A DNA stretch of 64,000 bases from Hybos culiciformis (GCA_964007475.1 OZ023275.1:11573829-11637828); one strand, 5' to 3'. Numbered from the stretch's first letter, positions 1 through 14,370 are shown. A program made the numbers and translations. Notes: a model not told the origin generated them from the sequence alone.

Positions 1-3000
1 TTAAACCTCATTCATGTGAAAATTTTATTATGTTCATAATTTTTAAATATTCAGTGAATGTTTTTTCAAATCAAATTTCCATACAACAACACTGGTACTG
101 AGGAAAATAAAATTTATAACAGATTTCTTTTTTCTCATAAAATACAAAGAAATAATAAAATAATTATAATTACAAATTATTTCTTGTTATGGTTTTTATA
201 AATTTTTTATTTACCAAAATTCAATTACCACAATATTTAAAAATTCTCATATAATGTAATCAAAATATTTAAAGATTGTTTTTAATAAAATTTATGTAAA
301 ATCTTAATGGGTCCTTGTTATATTTCTTTAAGATTTTCCAAGGTTATACATAGAATTTAATATTTGGTCACGAGGTCATGAAATTTTATCAGTCTACAAT
401 TTTATCAGTTTATATGCAAATACACAAAAATTTCTCTGCAATGTTTTTTCTTTAATAGAACAAAAATTGCTATACTATATACATAAATGTGTAATTATGC
501 AAATGTAACTAGCGACAAACTTAAATTTTTACATAGGACAAAATTTTTTAATAAATTTTCACTCACTGTTATTAAACTAAATTTTTTCCATCTTAAATTT
601 TTAATTTTTCTCAATGTTATCCAAGAATTTATTTCTATTAAGACTCTTCTTGTAATTGTAGCACGTAACGTCCATTAAGACAAGTATTGTGTTACACGGT
701 AAAATGAAATAGAAATAATATTATTCTTGACGTAAACTGAAAGTGAAATAGAAATAAAAAAGATCTTTAGTCAATTATGAAACAAATTGTATACGAAATA
801 TTAATTTTCCTTATCAATGGAATTTTAGATTTTTTTAAGAGTATATTCAATTATATTTCAGATTTGAATACAATATGAAGCTAATTTAAATGCTAATAAA
901 TATTAACATTTCATAACATTTAAATTTTTCACTTTCATTTTCAGATTTAAAACTTTATATAATTTGTTTGCAGAAAAATAATAAATGACATTCCTTTCCC
1001 TATATCTTTGGAAAAAAAGATATGTATTTGTTAAGGCATTTTTTTGTCGAAAAATATTTAAAGAACAAAAGCTAAAATAAAAATTAATTACCTGTGACAG
1101 AATTTTTTTTTGTTGACAACTTAAAAATAATTTGAAAACTTTTGTCTTTTTGCTCTTTTAATCATTTACAAACGTAAAATAAAAGAACTATCTAAACTTC
1201 TATATAGATGTGTATTTTCTAGGAAAATTGTGTTTCATTCTCTTAAGGTTCATTAAGGTTCAAGAAATTGAATGAAAACAGTATAATTTGCTTTATATAA
1301 ATTATTTAGATTAAAATCAGCCAAAAAAAAAAATTTGTTACTTGTCTTGTAAAAAAAAAGAAGAAAATCCATATATTTTTGACTGGTTGTAATGCATTTG
1401 GTTGTAAACACATTGTACATATATTAAAAAAAAAACTATGATATTGAAAAAATTTACAAATCTGTCAATACAAGTGATGACTCCTACATGTCTGAATAAA
1501 TACAATGTGTGGCAACCAATTTTTGTTAACAATTGATCAAAAATTGAAATTAAATCCTTTTTTTTTTCATTTTCATGAGCCTGTAACTGAACCAATAAAA
1601 CACTTAGATAAACAATTTTAAATTTCACTTTTAAAATGTTGGTTTGACATAAAATCAATAAATTGTGTAAATATTGAAATTTCTATCAATCAACATTTTT
1701 TATTTTATTTTTATTTTTTAAATCATATAAAAAAATTAAATAGAAATCGGGGTACTTAATGATAAAGAAATTGACGCCAGCTTACTTAAATATATAAAAT
1801 TTCAATCACTTAAAATCAATCAACTTAATTTTGAACCCTATAGTTAAGAGTAGTAGAAATTCATGAATTCATTTTCACTTATTTAATTTTCGTTTTTTTT
1901 GTTCCTTGGTTTGATCCATGCATGCTTACTTTTCAACGATTATCTCAATCCAACTATATTCATTCCAAGTTTAAAGCAAACGCAGTACGTAAATGTAAGT
2001 ATAGTCTGAAGATATTTCTAATGTATTTGTATTTACACAATTCATTATTTACATTATTTTCGTTTAATTTTCTTTATGAAAAATAAGAATAGAGAGCAAA
2101 AAATAAAACAGAAAGGAAAACATTTTTTTTATCTAATTATATGATAAAACTTTATCTTCTAAAAACTTCTTAAACAAATTATGTAGTTGAATGCGATTTT
2201 GTTGCATAACTAAATGGAATTCGAAGTAAAATCATGAGAAAATAAATAAAGGTACTTAACAAACTTAAAATAAACAAAAAACTACTGAAAACTTATCGCG
2301 TTCCTAATTTTCAAAAAAATATTTTCCGTATTTAAATTCCTGTATATATCTAACAATATTATAAAATCACGTTAGCCAGCTTAACCTAGCTTAGTACGAA
2401 AAGTATTGTATGATATGATGTTTTATAATATTTTTGAAACAGAAAATAAAGTAAAACGAGAAAGGATTCTTGTGTAATTTATGAAAAATGCAGAAATCAA
2501 TAAATTGTGAAAAATCTATTTTTTCCTAGATCTTGTAACATTACTGGACTTTTTTTTTTGTGGGTTTGTGCGAACAATGAAATTTATAATAGCAATCCAA
2601 TAAGAATTGATGAACTGAAAACCAACATTGAAATTTCGTGCTAATGAACCTGAACTATGAAAATTTAATTGAAAAATTTGTTAAAAGATATCATTTTTAA
2701 ACGTTTAATTAAATTGTAGGCCCTTTATAATACATTTCAACTAAAAGATTCCAACTTTCATTCAAATGGTACGTTTATTTAAAATAAAAAAAATCCTTAT
2801 TGAAAGACTCTTTACATATACATAAAACATATTGATATTATTTCTATAAGTATCTATAACACGGCAAATATACAATTTCGCAATTTCGCACCATCAGTTT
2901 TAATTTACATAATTAAGTTCAATCTCCTAAAACATTTTTCTCTATGCATCCTAGGAATTATATAAATAAAGTTAAAGCTAAATTAAGTCAAAAATTAAAC

Positions 3001-6000
3001 AAATTTTTCTTTTTCTTTAGACCATGTATGTAAATTATGTAGCGTCTGCCTATTCATTGCGAAATAAATATAAATTTCTTTTTTAGCATACACGCACCTA
3101 AATCATATCATAAAAATAAACAATTTCCTGTAATTTTAACATTTTCCATTATTTTATGTAAATTTATTTTTTTTTTTTTGTGTAATAAATAGATAATGTA
3201 TTTTATTTTTTTGTGTCTATGAAATTTATTTTCTTCACTTAAAAATTTTTACAAAATGAAAATCTTAACTTCTGCATATAAATTAAGGCAAATGAAATCG
3301 TACTAGAAGCATGATGATTTATATAATGAACAAGATAATTTATGATTTTCTCATTATTATAAAATGCGTTGTTTAATTTATGCTTACATTGAATCAATTT
3401 CCAAGTTATTCCCATTTATTTTTATTTTGTATTTTCCTCCCGTCAACAAAAAAAAAAAAAAATAAATGAACATAACAAAGCAAAAGAATATATCTGCTTA
3501 AGGATGTTAATAATCCATTTACAAACAACAATCATGATTGCACTGTTGTATTACGAAACCAAAAACATTGATATATTATTCCGTATACATTCGGACGAAT
3601 TGAGCAAGCTATTTCTTATGGGTTTAAAGTCAGCCAAAATTTGTTAATATTATATTACCACCATGCTAATTGTACTTACATAACATTACATAAGATTGTT
3701 GATGCATTATGATTTGCATATATATAAAAATTAGATATACATATATATAAAAATATTTACTTCTTATGTTTTAATAGAATAATAAGTATGACTTTCATTT
3801 AATATGAATTCAAGAATCATTGTTAAATATAAATTTTCTTCTCATGCTAAACATTATTTGGTTGTACGTGTACCTACATATTTATGTTCCAAATTAATAT
3901 TTTCTTTCATGATTAAACTAAAAATTATCTGTCAAAAAATCAATAGTTTTTTTTTACAATCAAACTTACTTTTCGAATATTGATCAGGTTTAGATTAAAA
4001 ATGAGTAGTAGTCTTTAATAGTAAAATATAAAATCAAGCGATATTTGCATTCATATGTAATTATTTTTAATAAATTGAGAAAAATTTTATAGCATCACTA
4101 AGTTTTTGGCAGCGAAATAAAAATTTTAAATTAGATAAAAATTTAAGATTTTTTTATTACTCATCTAAAACAAATGATCTTGTCGAAACGCTATCAAATT
4201 AAACCCTTAAGTTTATAATATTTTGAGAAGGATTTTCTTGCTAACAAAATACCGTATGCAGATATTGGATATACTTATATACAACATGAGAGCTGGTAAA
4301 CAAAAAAAAGTAAATCTCAAAATTTTTTTCTCATCCTTGTAGATTTTATTATCGAAGATTAGAAAAGAAGAATATTTTCATTTATGTGTATATAGCGAAT
4401 ATATACCATACGTTCACACAAAAAAAAAACAATTTATAAACTTTTTATAGAAAACAATAAGTTCATAAAATAAAATTATATACATATCGAAATTTTCATA
4501 ATCATTATTTTTTCTAGGATCTTGTGTTTCATTTAGAAAATTGCTGCATTTTAAATTTAATAATAAAATTGTTTATTGAAATAGAAATAGGATAGACAAT
4601 AACAGATTAAAATTTTGGTATTAAAAAAAGATAATATTCTATTACTGAATTGTTGCTGAGACCAGTCCGTGGCAGAAATAATATAATATCTGTATCTGAA
4701 GACAAACTTCACAACAACAATTTTTTTAATTAACATAAACGTGTACTAGATTTATAAGGCAATATTCATAATTCATTTATTTAACATAATTCTTTTGGAG
4801 ATTACGTTATAATGAAAGTTCCAATCCTACCTCAATAAAATCAAATTACTGCTGCTGTTCATACTAAACTATAAATATGAATGAATTTTTAGTAAAAGTA
4901 TTTTTAATTTAAAATATAATTCTTAAAAATTTTTTCTAATTTTTATAAATCTGTTGGTTTATTAAAAATAATAATATTCTTAAGATATAAAAATTAAAAA
5001 TTATATGTAGACTTCCCATGCATAAACTTTATTTACAAATAATATCTACAAAAGTTATCTTTATTACTTTTACTTTACTAACAATCTGCCAAGTTTACCT
5101 ATGTCAAAATAAACTTCTTATAAAATGACATTTTAACTTTTTATTTTCTTTGTTTACTCCAAGAGATTTAACACAAATTGATATTCAATTATCAAATTTG
5201 ACATTTTTAATGAAAGTTTAGGAAAATAATGTGTTGGATGATTAGTTTATGTAAAATAAACATAAATCTTAAAAATACTTTTTTATTTATTTTATGTATA
5301 TGAGAAAATATAATATTTATTATTTTTGATAGCATCATTGATTTATATTTTTAATAGATTCTATTTATATTTCTATTTCCTTAATAAAAAAAAATAATTT
5401 TTATTCTCATTTTTATTCTCATTATCGTAAAAGAAACTTATTTCCATAACAAATATTATCATCTAATAATTTAACCGCTGAATCGAAATGGTTATAGGGT
5501 ACTAGAAATTTGAATAAGATGCTACCTTAGAAACAGGTTTTGAAATTTAATCGTTTTCTGATAAAATGTTGTGGCTTTCTCATAAATGTTGTGACCTTTG
5601 TTATTGCGTTCGAACTTTGATTTTAAAATATGATAATTAAACGAGACAAGAGTATCCAGGAGAATAGCTAGTTTTTTTTGTTATTTATTCTCCAAAAATT
5701 TCATATTTTTACAAAAGGAAGAGATTTTCAAAATACATAGGTCGAGTACGAATGCGGAAGTCATGCCTAAATTAGAATTTTTTGTATCATTGGTTTTCGG
5801 TACAGCATGATAAATATCCACGTTGTAATTTCAGGTCAATTTTGCATTCCAATTTTGCACGTTAGGTCGACCTTTATCAACGAAAGTCTGTCTGCGTCTG
5901 CTATACACTATACGTTTTACACACACACAAACAGTGTTTTGATATTAATGCAATAATTTCAGCATATATACCTTTAAGAAAAATATACGAACATCTATTA

Positions 6001-6025
6001 ATTTAGAGATCTTTTAGATCATATT

Positions 6026-6240
6026 ATAGATTAAGAATACAGAAAGATGGGAAGCTTCATACAACATTTTTTCAGTCTTTTTTGGTATTTTATTGTGAAG
6101 GTGTTAGTAAAACTAAATAAAATTCTTTTCATACATTGATAATTATCACGTATTTTATTTTGTTTTACTAACACATTGACTTAAAAATACCAAAAATAAT
6201 GTTGTATGAAGCTTCCCATCTTTCTGTATTCTTAATCTAT
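6026..6240. mobile_element. Snap-back MITE, almost wholly palindromic
   Basis: The two halves are reverse complements over nearly the whole 215 bp. The element begins ATAGATTAAGAATACAGAAA and ends with the reverse complement of that sequence, and the internal GTGTTAGTAAAAC is mirrored by GTTTTACTAACAC. Only about 25 bp in the middle is unpaired. The right copy of the duplication (near 63,265) has no such hairpin, only a short GATTTAAGAAT stretch resembling the element's end, so it is either empty or a deletion. No coding capacity. Family not assigned; no clean target duplication seen. Confidence 0.8.
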
Positions 6241-6566
6241 GATTATATTTAATAATTTTTTTTTCTACGCATATCTTTTATATCTTTTTAATTGCACTAC
6301 TATGAAAGATAAAATTGCACTCATGAAAGATAAAATTAAATTGTTACCATATATTTAAAAAAATATAGATGTATACTTACATTTTGAATTGCGAAAGAAC
6401 TACAAACAAAAAACTAAATATTTTAAAATTTAGTAAATTTTGCATAAATTTTAATGGTAGATTACAATACATGTTATGAAAATTTGTTATTAATTGCGAG
6501 TTGTGTATACACACAAACACATAGACACGAGTCATATTTATATCACGAAACCGAAGGTCGAGTATA

Positions 6567-6617
6567 CACAACGAGCTGTATAACACAACGAGCTGTATAA
6601 CACAACGAGCTGTATAA
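6567..6617. repeat. Tandem repeat, 3 x 17 bp
   Basis: Three perfect copies of CACAACGAGCTGTATAA lie head to tail inside the TTAA-flanked insertion. Confidence 0.95.
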
Positions 6618-6712
6618 CAAATTTGATTAACATGTATTGTATACTGCTTTAATGTGCATGTAAGAGGGAGTTGCAAAGAGAGAATATAGAGATAATTTAT
6701 AAAAAAAAATAA

Positions 6713-6839
6713 AGATAAAAGAAAAAAAGGGAAATTTTCCACGTTAATTAAACTTTAATTTCTCTTTCTTTTAGAGATAAAAGAAAAAACGGAAAATTTT
6801 CCACGTTAATAATTATCCTTTAATTTCTCTTTCTTTTAG
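6713..6839. repeat. Tandem duplication, 2 x ~62-65 bp
   Basis: Two adjacent units begin AGATAAAAGAAAAAA, share TTTTCCACGTTAAT in the middle and end TTTCTCTTTCTTTTAG. A third unit starts (AGATAAAAGGGAAAT) and breaks off. The units differ by small indels. Confidence 0.9.
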
Positions 6840-6960
6840 AGATAAAAGGGAAATATTGTGAGTGTGAGAGATATTATTTTTGTTTATAGTATTACGCAGT
6901 TCAAATTCAAAATGAAGTAAGTAATACAATATAGGGAAATGTAAACACAATTTACATCAC

Positions 6961-6991
6961 AGGGAAATGTAAATACAATTTACATTTCCCT
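6961..6991. repeat. 31-bp palindrome
   Basis: AGGGAAATGTAAAT is followed by a 3-nt spacer and its exact reverse complement. A second partial copy of the left arm (ATAGGGAAATGTAAACACAA) lies just upstream at about 6,931, so the hairpin arm is itself duplicated. Confidence 0.9.
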
Positions 6992-7618
6992 ATAATTGCA
7001 TGTGTATTGATGCATGTAATGGACTATTTACCGAGCTAAATTTGCGAATGTAAATACAACTTACCGAAGACATGCACATTAAAACATAATAAATTTTCCA
7101 AACTCATAATATAATTTTGTTAAAAAAATTTCCTTTTGATTAATTACTCTCTTTTATATAAAAAATAAACTTTTATTTATTATTAATTCAGATCACAACA
7201 CAATGAAAATATTATTTGTAAATATTATATTGTAATCTTATTTTTCTTCATATGAATACAATTCCATTTATGTACAATATTGTACATGTGTCCAATACAA
7301 CCAGAATATATATTATTTTCTAAAATTCAAATAAAAAAAGAAACTTTCATAGAATTATTATTACATACGCTTTTTGAATGTCATAAAGGCCTTTGTTGCA
7401 TTAAAATATCATTTAAGTGTCAGACAAAAAAAAAATTTTATTTGCTTTTCAAACATAAGAAACCATAACATCTTCATATGGTGTTGGATATGAAATATTA
7501 ATGACAGCTAATAAAATTATAAACGATTGACTTAAACGAAGATAAATAAAAAAGTATTATATATACCTAATAATTTTTCTACTCAAAAATTCAATTTAAA
7601 TATTTAAAGCAGTTTTTG

Positions 7619-10600
7619 TAATAATATCAAAAAAAAGTATATTAAATTTGTGGATCCAGCAATGTATAAGACTTGTCAGGTAAGCACGATTAAGAACCAG
7701 TAATATAAAATTATTTGCTTCATAATTATTCTTAACCTCATCAATATTTCAATAAAGTTTTTCATACAATTAAATCTTACTTATTTGTCATTTTGTTGAC
7801 TTATCGGATGAAAAAAATAAAATAGAAACTAGAAACCAATGTTATTCTGAAATCTGAAATGATAAACAATAAAATATTAATTTACAGTCACAATTCCATG
7901 CAATTGCCATAAGAAGTATTCTACTTTAAACGAGAATAAATCTACATATTTTGCTCATTTAAAAAATGAAGCAACATAGGTATAATAGTAATAGTATAAT
8001 AGTCTTAAAAATGAAAATACAGAAATGATATGGTTATTAAAGTAAACAGACGTCGTTAAGTCAAAGAACTATTTATTTTTCCGTTGAAAAGTAAGTAAAT
8101 TAAATTTTTCGCATTCATAATATATTTAAATTAAGATTTTTTATGTCGAATGTATGTACTTTACTCCACCAACACCGGTCTCTTCTATTATAATATGATT
8201 ATTATTTTGATCACTTTCCACAATGAATTGAGTTAATATTTATTTTTTAAATTTTATGAATGATTTAAAACTATTTTGTTTTTATTTAATTTAAAAATTA
8301 ATAAATATATGAACTTAACATTAATTTTTTGAAAAACATATTTACAAGAATAGTACTTAATTACATAATATGTTAAATTTAACAATAAAAATTTCTTAGA
8401 ACCTATCCTTTTCTCCTTTTCTATTAAAACATCACTTTATCAAAAAATTAATTTATACCCAAAAATATTCATCTTTAACCCATAAGTCATAATACAAAAT
8501 AACATTAAAGTTAATTGACTTGAATTTATTATTAACTATAATAATAATACAGGAATAAAACTATTTCCATATCTAAGGTTGCCGAAATATTATGTTAGGC
8601 ACAAATATATTTTTTTCAAACAATATTGTCCTGAACAAAAACAAGCTATGTATTAAGTTCTACAATTAAATTTCTAATGTTATCTCAAAAATTTTGAATT
8701 TCCATTCCAAAATAGTACGAATCTACATATACGAAGAACTTATAGTATATATACCTATATTGCGATATTATAGAAAAATTAACCTTTGGTCGTAACATAT
8801 ACGGTTAAAATGATTAATTCAAATTCATTTATTATTTTTTATAATTTTATAAGTATCATTATAATATAATACACAAAAATAATCCATACCAGAAAAATAA
8901 TATACAAAAAAAATCAGATTACTAGAAATTAACTAGTACTAGTACTAGAAAATTAAAAAAAAACTAAAGAAAAATATCTACAGACGAATTAAGGCGAATT
9001 CACAAAATTTTAAAACGTTATGCACAGGGGTCAACTAGTTTTGTTAAACAATAGAAAGAACGTAACATGAAAAATTATTGTAATAAAATTTTTTAACTTA
9101 TATTGTTTAATGTTGTAACTGTTTGCTCGGGCACTTTTCCATTATATAAAATTTATCTTCGTAATAAAATGTTATTAAAAGTCATTCAGAGCAACGAAAC
9201 CATTATCGTTAAAAAAAATGTAAAGAGGACATTAAAGTTACCTTAAAAGAATCAATTTTAAGGTATTTCCATAAAAAAAAATTATTTTATATTAGAAACT
9301 TATTTTATAAACTTCTTTCTTTTATTATCAACAAGGTATTCTGGAAATTGTGCAGTAAATAATGATTTATTACAAGAAATATAATTTTTCCAACATCCCA
9401 ACTAAATTACGAATTTTTTTCATGAACGTCAGCTACTGATCACCTAAAACAAATTGTTCGAATTATAAAAACAAACCAAATTCCATTTTCTTTAATAGTT
9501 GAAACTTCAAATATTTTCTAAATTTACTCCAAGGTCTGCGTTAAAATAGTGACTCTTTCATAACTTTTCATAAACTATATGTAAGTAAGTATTTATTTGT
9601 TCATGTTTAGGTACATATTTTTATTAATAAAAATATTTTATTTAATGTGTCTATATGCTTTTAAATATTTTATTATAAGGCTTCGTATAAAACAAATGAT
9701 GTCCTAATAAATTATTAACTAAAGGACTAGAATAAAAATTGTTCATAAATAACATGAAACTTTACATTAAATCATTAAATATATTTATAATAAAAAAATA
9801 AGAGTTTGGCATAAGGATAAATACCATTAAAGTATATGACTATATGCATTCAATTTTAAATTACATTTTATTTATTTGTTCTTGAGCACATTAAAATTAC
9901 CAATGTTAAGACATTAAAATTGCTACACAATCAATTGTATTTGAGAGAAATAGTACTAATGCCATATGAATCAAGGTAGATATAATTTATTTGAAATTAC
10001 ATTGTTCCCTCTACATATTTATTTCAAAATCTCGCTTTTCCCAAATTTTTAAAGAATTTTCAGCGAATTAGAAACTTTTCTTGATTTTTAATTTTTGAAG
10101 GAAACGCCTTTTGTATTCAAATTTATCAAAAGTTTGTAATTATAAAGCAGAAAATTAATAAAAAAAAAAATCTTCTAAATCAAAACAACAAAAACTTTCC
10201 CCATTATCTTAATGTTTTTCTTCTTTTTTTTTTTTTAATAAAAATTATAAAGGATATTAATTTTACTTCAGTCTCCATTTTTCTTTAACCCTTTTTAAAA
10301 TTGAAATCAAAAACCCCATAATGTGCCAACTGTTTTACAAATTATAATCTTAATTTAGTTACAAGAATTTTTTACTTTTATTTTTTATTTTTATCTATTT
10401 TTTTGTTTTTTTAATAAAAGCAAAATCTATGACATTTTTAAAAATTCCTAAGGATTATTTTTTGTTACACGTTTTTACATATTCAAATTAATTTTCTTCC
10501 TTTGAACATTTTTGTTCACCATTGCAGTTATTTTAAAAGAAATTCCACAACCACCAAAAATTAAGATAAATGTGAACCTTACATTCAAATCTAATTTATT

Positions 10601-13600
10601 TTAAATTACATAAAAGAAATTTTTATTTTTGTATTCAGAAAAACTCTTACCTTTTTTAATTTCGTTTCCTAAGAGTTACCAACAAAGGAAGAATTTCAGG
10701 AAACTGAAATATAAACTTACAAACAAACATCTTATGAATTTTTTACTACAACAGTTTAGTAAATAACAAAATTCAATACAGTGGTACCTGTAGGAAAAAA
10801 TTATAATATTTTGTAATTTATTACTCGCTAGAAAAAACAATAATATCTACAATTTTCGAGTAGCAAATTTTGCTACAATACAATTGCAATTGTTTTTTGT
10901 TATATTTAATAATAAATGTTATATTTAATACTAAATGCCAGATTTTTAGTATATATTGCAAGAAAATAACGCAATTTTATTTATAATCTTTTTGCTGTAT
11001 TACACAGCTAATTTTCCACCGAGTTTTTTTTGAGTGTTTATTTAGAATTACAAAATTTTAATAATTAACTAAAAAAATTGAACAAAAAGAAATTTGTAAT
11101 ATTTAAATGTAGTTTTAGTTCAAAACGTATGCATGAATCAAATCAAAAATGCAGAAAACGATTTTCAATACAAAAAGAATATTTCTCATTGAATTGAAAT
11201 AGGTATAGACAGGTACTTGAATAAAATGTTTTCAGGCGTAAGGAAAAGTATAAAAAGGACTAAAAGATAAATAGAATAGAATTGTGACGCCTCTTTTATA
11301 TTCTAATACAATATAATACATATATTAGATTTTTGGAAACAAAATTGAATATCACAATTCAAATTGCCAAATAAAATTTCATTCACTTAATGTAAATAAC
11401 CTTGGTATAATCACAGACTAATATTACTCTATGACAGACTGACATAAGTGAACATTTTGGTTTCACAAAAAATGTAGATTGGCTCCATTTTACTCAAAAT
11501 AAATTTACTTTCTTTTAACTTTTACGTTTTGGTTTTATTTAAAAAAAACTGAATCCGAAATAAACAAAAAAAATTAATCAAAAACGGATGTTTATGTACT
11601 TGGGAGCTGTTCTTTTTTTATGTTTTAATAAAAAAAATATATCCACGATTATTTTATTCGTAATTGATACTCTGTTATGTTCATTGCAATGTGATATATT
11701 ATATATTATTCATGTGAAACGTAATAATATTAATATTAAAGTATATTGTGGGTGTTTTCAACTCATATATTTTTCTAGATCAATAACCATGATACATATT
11801 GCACTAAATTTTTTGTTAATCTTTATTTAATCTATAATGTTAAAATAACGTTTTTGATTAAAAGTATCCAAAAATCTCAAAATGTCTCAAAAAATTAAAT
11901 ATATTATTAAGACGATATAATTATTATTATGTTTAACATGACTGCGTAAGATATAGAATACGAGATAAATATCCAATTTATAAAAAAAAAAAAACAGAAT
12001 TTAAAGAAATAAAATCTTCATAAATGTATATTTATGAAGAAAAACTTTAAGGGATTTACCAAATTTCTGTTTATTATTATTATTATTTTTTTTTCTTTTT
12101 CATTTATCGAATTTCTCTTTTGTTACTTCAAATGAAAAACAAAAATTTCCACCTAAGTATATTTAAGTTGGTATGAGTATCATTTCAAGCAATTTTCATG
12201 AAAAACCTTCTAAAATATGTTTTCATAAATTTTGTATTTACATTATTTTGTATTTACAAATTTTAAATTAAATATTTAATCGTTGAAATTTCTCTGTATG
12301 CATTCCAGTGTTAAGTTTTTGTCCGCAGTTCAAGAGAAGAATGTCACTTAAGAGGTGAGATTTTCAACACATTTTTATTTATCCTACTGAACAGGAAATC
12401 AAAACCTTTTATTATTTTTAAAATTAGTTTTAATATTTTTAAATTTAAAATTAAATAAAAGAAACAATTTTGAATGTTTAACATATTATATATATTTGTT
12501 TACGTTTGCCTAGGAGAGGAAAATAAAAAATATAAATTTATATTTTTGAGTAACATGGAGTTTAGCCGTATTTTGTATCATTTTCCATACCAAATAGCCA
12601 GTTGTATTGAGAAGTGGTTCAAACAAAGTAAACTTATGAACAGCTACATCCAATTTTACTGATAATATTTGTATTATATAATATAAATATGGAAATCTTC
12701 ATAGAAACAAATTACAAACGGAATTAATTTTAATGACATAATAAAATAGCATTATATAACTCAAATACCATTTAAAATCCCTCAACAACATAAATTTTTC
12801 ATTATTACATAATATTAATCCAATATAAATAAAGTAATTTTAAAACTTTTAACAAATTTTATTGCTTGGTATTATAAAAATAGTTATAAATAATAATTTA
12901 TTAACACATAAAAATAATATTGGTTTTTTAAAAAATTATTAAATTAAAATTATAAATAAACTAAATTTTCATGTTTTCCAAATATATTAAAAAAAATTTA
13001 AAAATTTTTAATACTCTTTCTTTCTCACCTCTGTACTGAATACGTTCGAAGTAATCATTTAAGGCGGGAGGAATCTACTTCGTTAATACCTTTTATACCT
13101 AGTATAGATTTTGTGCAAATAAATTTTTATATTGAATCTTAATAAGATTTTGGTTAAAATACGCATTATGTAAAATTAAACTTATACAATATACAAAGTC
13201 TTAAATAATTTACTATAGTATTTGCATTTACAGCAGATTATTGAATAAAGTCGTAATGTTAATAATAATTACTTTAGTTTTTAATTAAAATGGAAATTTT
13301 TATAAATATAATGTTTTCAAGCTAAAGTGTAATTTCACTTACATATTCAAAAAATTGAATATAAACGTTTTATGGAAAACGTGATACAATCTTTTATTAC
13401 GTATAATCTTTTTGGTTTATAAAAATGTCTAAGGATTTTTTTTCTTATATTTTCGAACCAATGTTTTCACACGTTATACACAATTTTCTATATATTATTC
13501 AAACATTTAATATTCAAGAAAAAAAAAAGAAAACCCTAAAAGGAAAATTCTAAAAAAAAATTATAGTTCATCCTGAATAAAAAAATGTTTGTAAACAAAT

Positions 13601-14000
13601 TATACAGTTTAATAGACCATATTTGTTATAACTATATTTCTTACCTTAATTATATTTTAAAAGTGCAATCTTAAAAAATGAAAACATTATCCAGGAACAA
13701 AATATAAATTCATAGCGTTCCCCAAAGGTATAATAAAATTTCATTTTTGAATTCTAATTATTTTGTTAGAATTCAAATGACTTTTTCATATATCTAAGTA
13801 CAAGAATATATTATATGTCATCTTTATTATTATAAAGAAAAATTAAATAGTAATCTGAAAACAAAAATGGTAATAAACGATACACAAGAACATTATTAAA
13901 GATTTTTTCAATATTATTTCAAATTCTTGGAAAAAGATTTATTTTTCGTGTTTTTAAATTATTTTTTATTAAAAAGAAAACATAACTTATATCTATGTGA
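7619..14000. other. Non-coding AT-rich DNA
   Basis: No exon series, RNA gene or complete transposon was recognised. The DNA is dominated by A/T homopolymers and short AT-rich motifs, with a small repeat of ACTAGT near 8,934-8,949. The few open frames (7,280-7,468, 11,588-11,830 and 12,474-12,662) are low-complexity, rich in Ile, Phe, Lys and Tyr, and without recognisable domains. Confidence 0.6.
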
Positions 14001-14074
14001 TACTGTTAGTCATGCAAACATACATGATTATACAATTTCACATATTTCGATATTCATAAATAAATATATTCAGT

Positions 14075-14370
14075 AAAATATAAAAAATCGTAAAAAAATC
14101 TAAGCCCCTTGGCGTCTTTATAAAGCTTGGATTTTTTTCGTAATAATCCCTATATCTCTTTTGTTTAGTTGTTGGTTGTTGTATCGCAACAATATCTGTA
14201 AATTTTTTACATTATAATTACTAAAAAATGCAGAAATATGTTCGAACTGGTAGTCTTCATAAAAAGTACAGTTCAGGACGACTTTAGGACACAAAGTCGA
14301 TTTCAATGAGTTATAAAAAACAGTGATGTACCACTTATCAATATTTCGAACCAGAAAAAATCTCATTTTT
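14075..14370 (-). pseudogene. Unrecognised coding-like fragment
   Basis: A minus-strand frame of about 82 codons starts at ATG 14,366-14,364 and stops near 14,118. It stands out from its surroundings by balanced codon use, with GTC, CTG, TGC-type and GAC codons, where neighbouring random frames are nearly all A/T codons. It contains Cys, Trp and runs such as LNCTFYEDYQFEH and LLRYNNQQLNKRD. Just past the TAA, a one-base shift reopens a coding-like frame (YKDAKGLRFFYDF), which suggests a frame break in a once longer protein. The frame is also open upstream of the ATG. I do not recognise the family; it could be an isolated exon, a pseudogene or a transposon-derived fragment. Confidence 0.35.

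Larger units (their letters stand above)
6455..7078. mobile_element. TTAA-flanked 624-bp insertion, left copy only
   Basis: The block is bounded by TTAA at 6,451-6,454 and TTAA at 7,079-7,082. Removing the block with one TTAA leaves CATAAATT-TTAA-AACATAAT. The right copy (around 63,453-63,473) reads CATAAATT-TCAA-AACATAAT, which is the expected empty site with one substitution. This is the target pattern of piggyBac-type transposition. The ends show no obvious inverted repeat and no CCC/GGG termini, so the family call rests on the target site. Inside are a 17-bp triple repeat, a 62-bp tandem duplication and a 31-bp palindrome. The open frame at 6,377-6,742 straddles the edge of the insertion and is not a gene. 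Confidence 0.7.
1..7618 (+). repeat. Left copy of a >7.6-kb direct duplication
   Basis: The DNA from the first base to about 7,618 reappears in the same order and orientation from about 55,541 to the window end, where base 64,000 aligns with about 7,618. Matches run through the whole length, for example AACCTCATTCATGTGAAAA at the start and TTCAATTTAAATATTTAAAG at the end, with scattered substitutions and short indels of a few percent by eye. No convincing gene lies in it; short open frames contain frame breaks between the copies. This copy alone carries the insertions at 6,026-6,240 and 6,455-7,078, and it lacks those at 58,573-59,211 and 60,851-61,717 of the right copy. The left boundary is outside the window. 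Confidence 0.95.

Noticed and set aside
487..678. 63-codon open frame in the left copy
   Set aside because: Low-complexity, no domain. The right copy of the duplication has indels inside the matching stretch (around 56,100) that break it, so it is not conserved as coding.
1338..1658. 106-codon minus-strand frame, with a 75-codon partner in the right copy
   Set aside because: The two copies are similar only because the DNA is duplicated. Length differences in A/T runs change the frame between them, and no known domain is visible.
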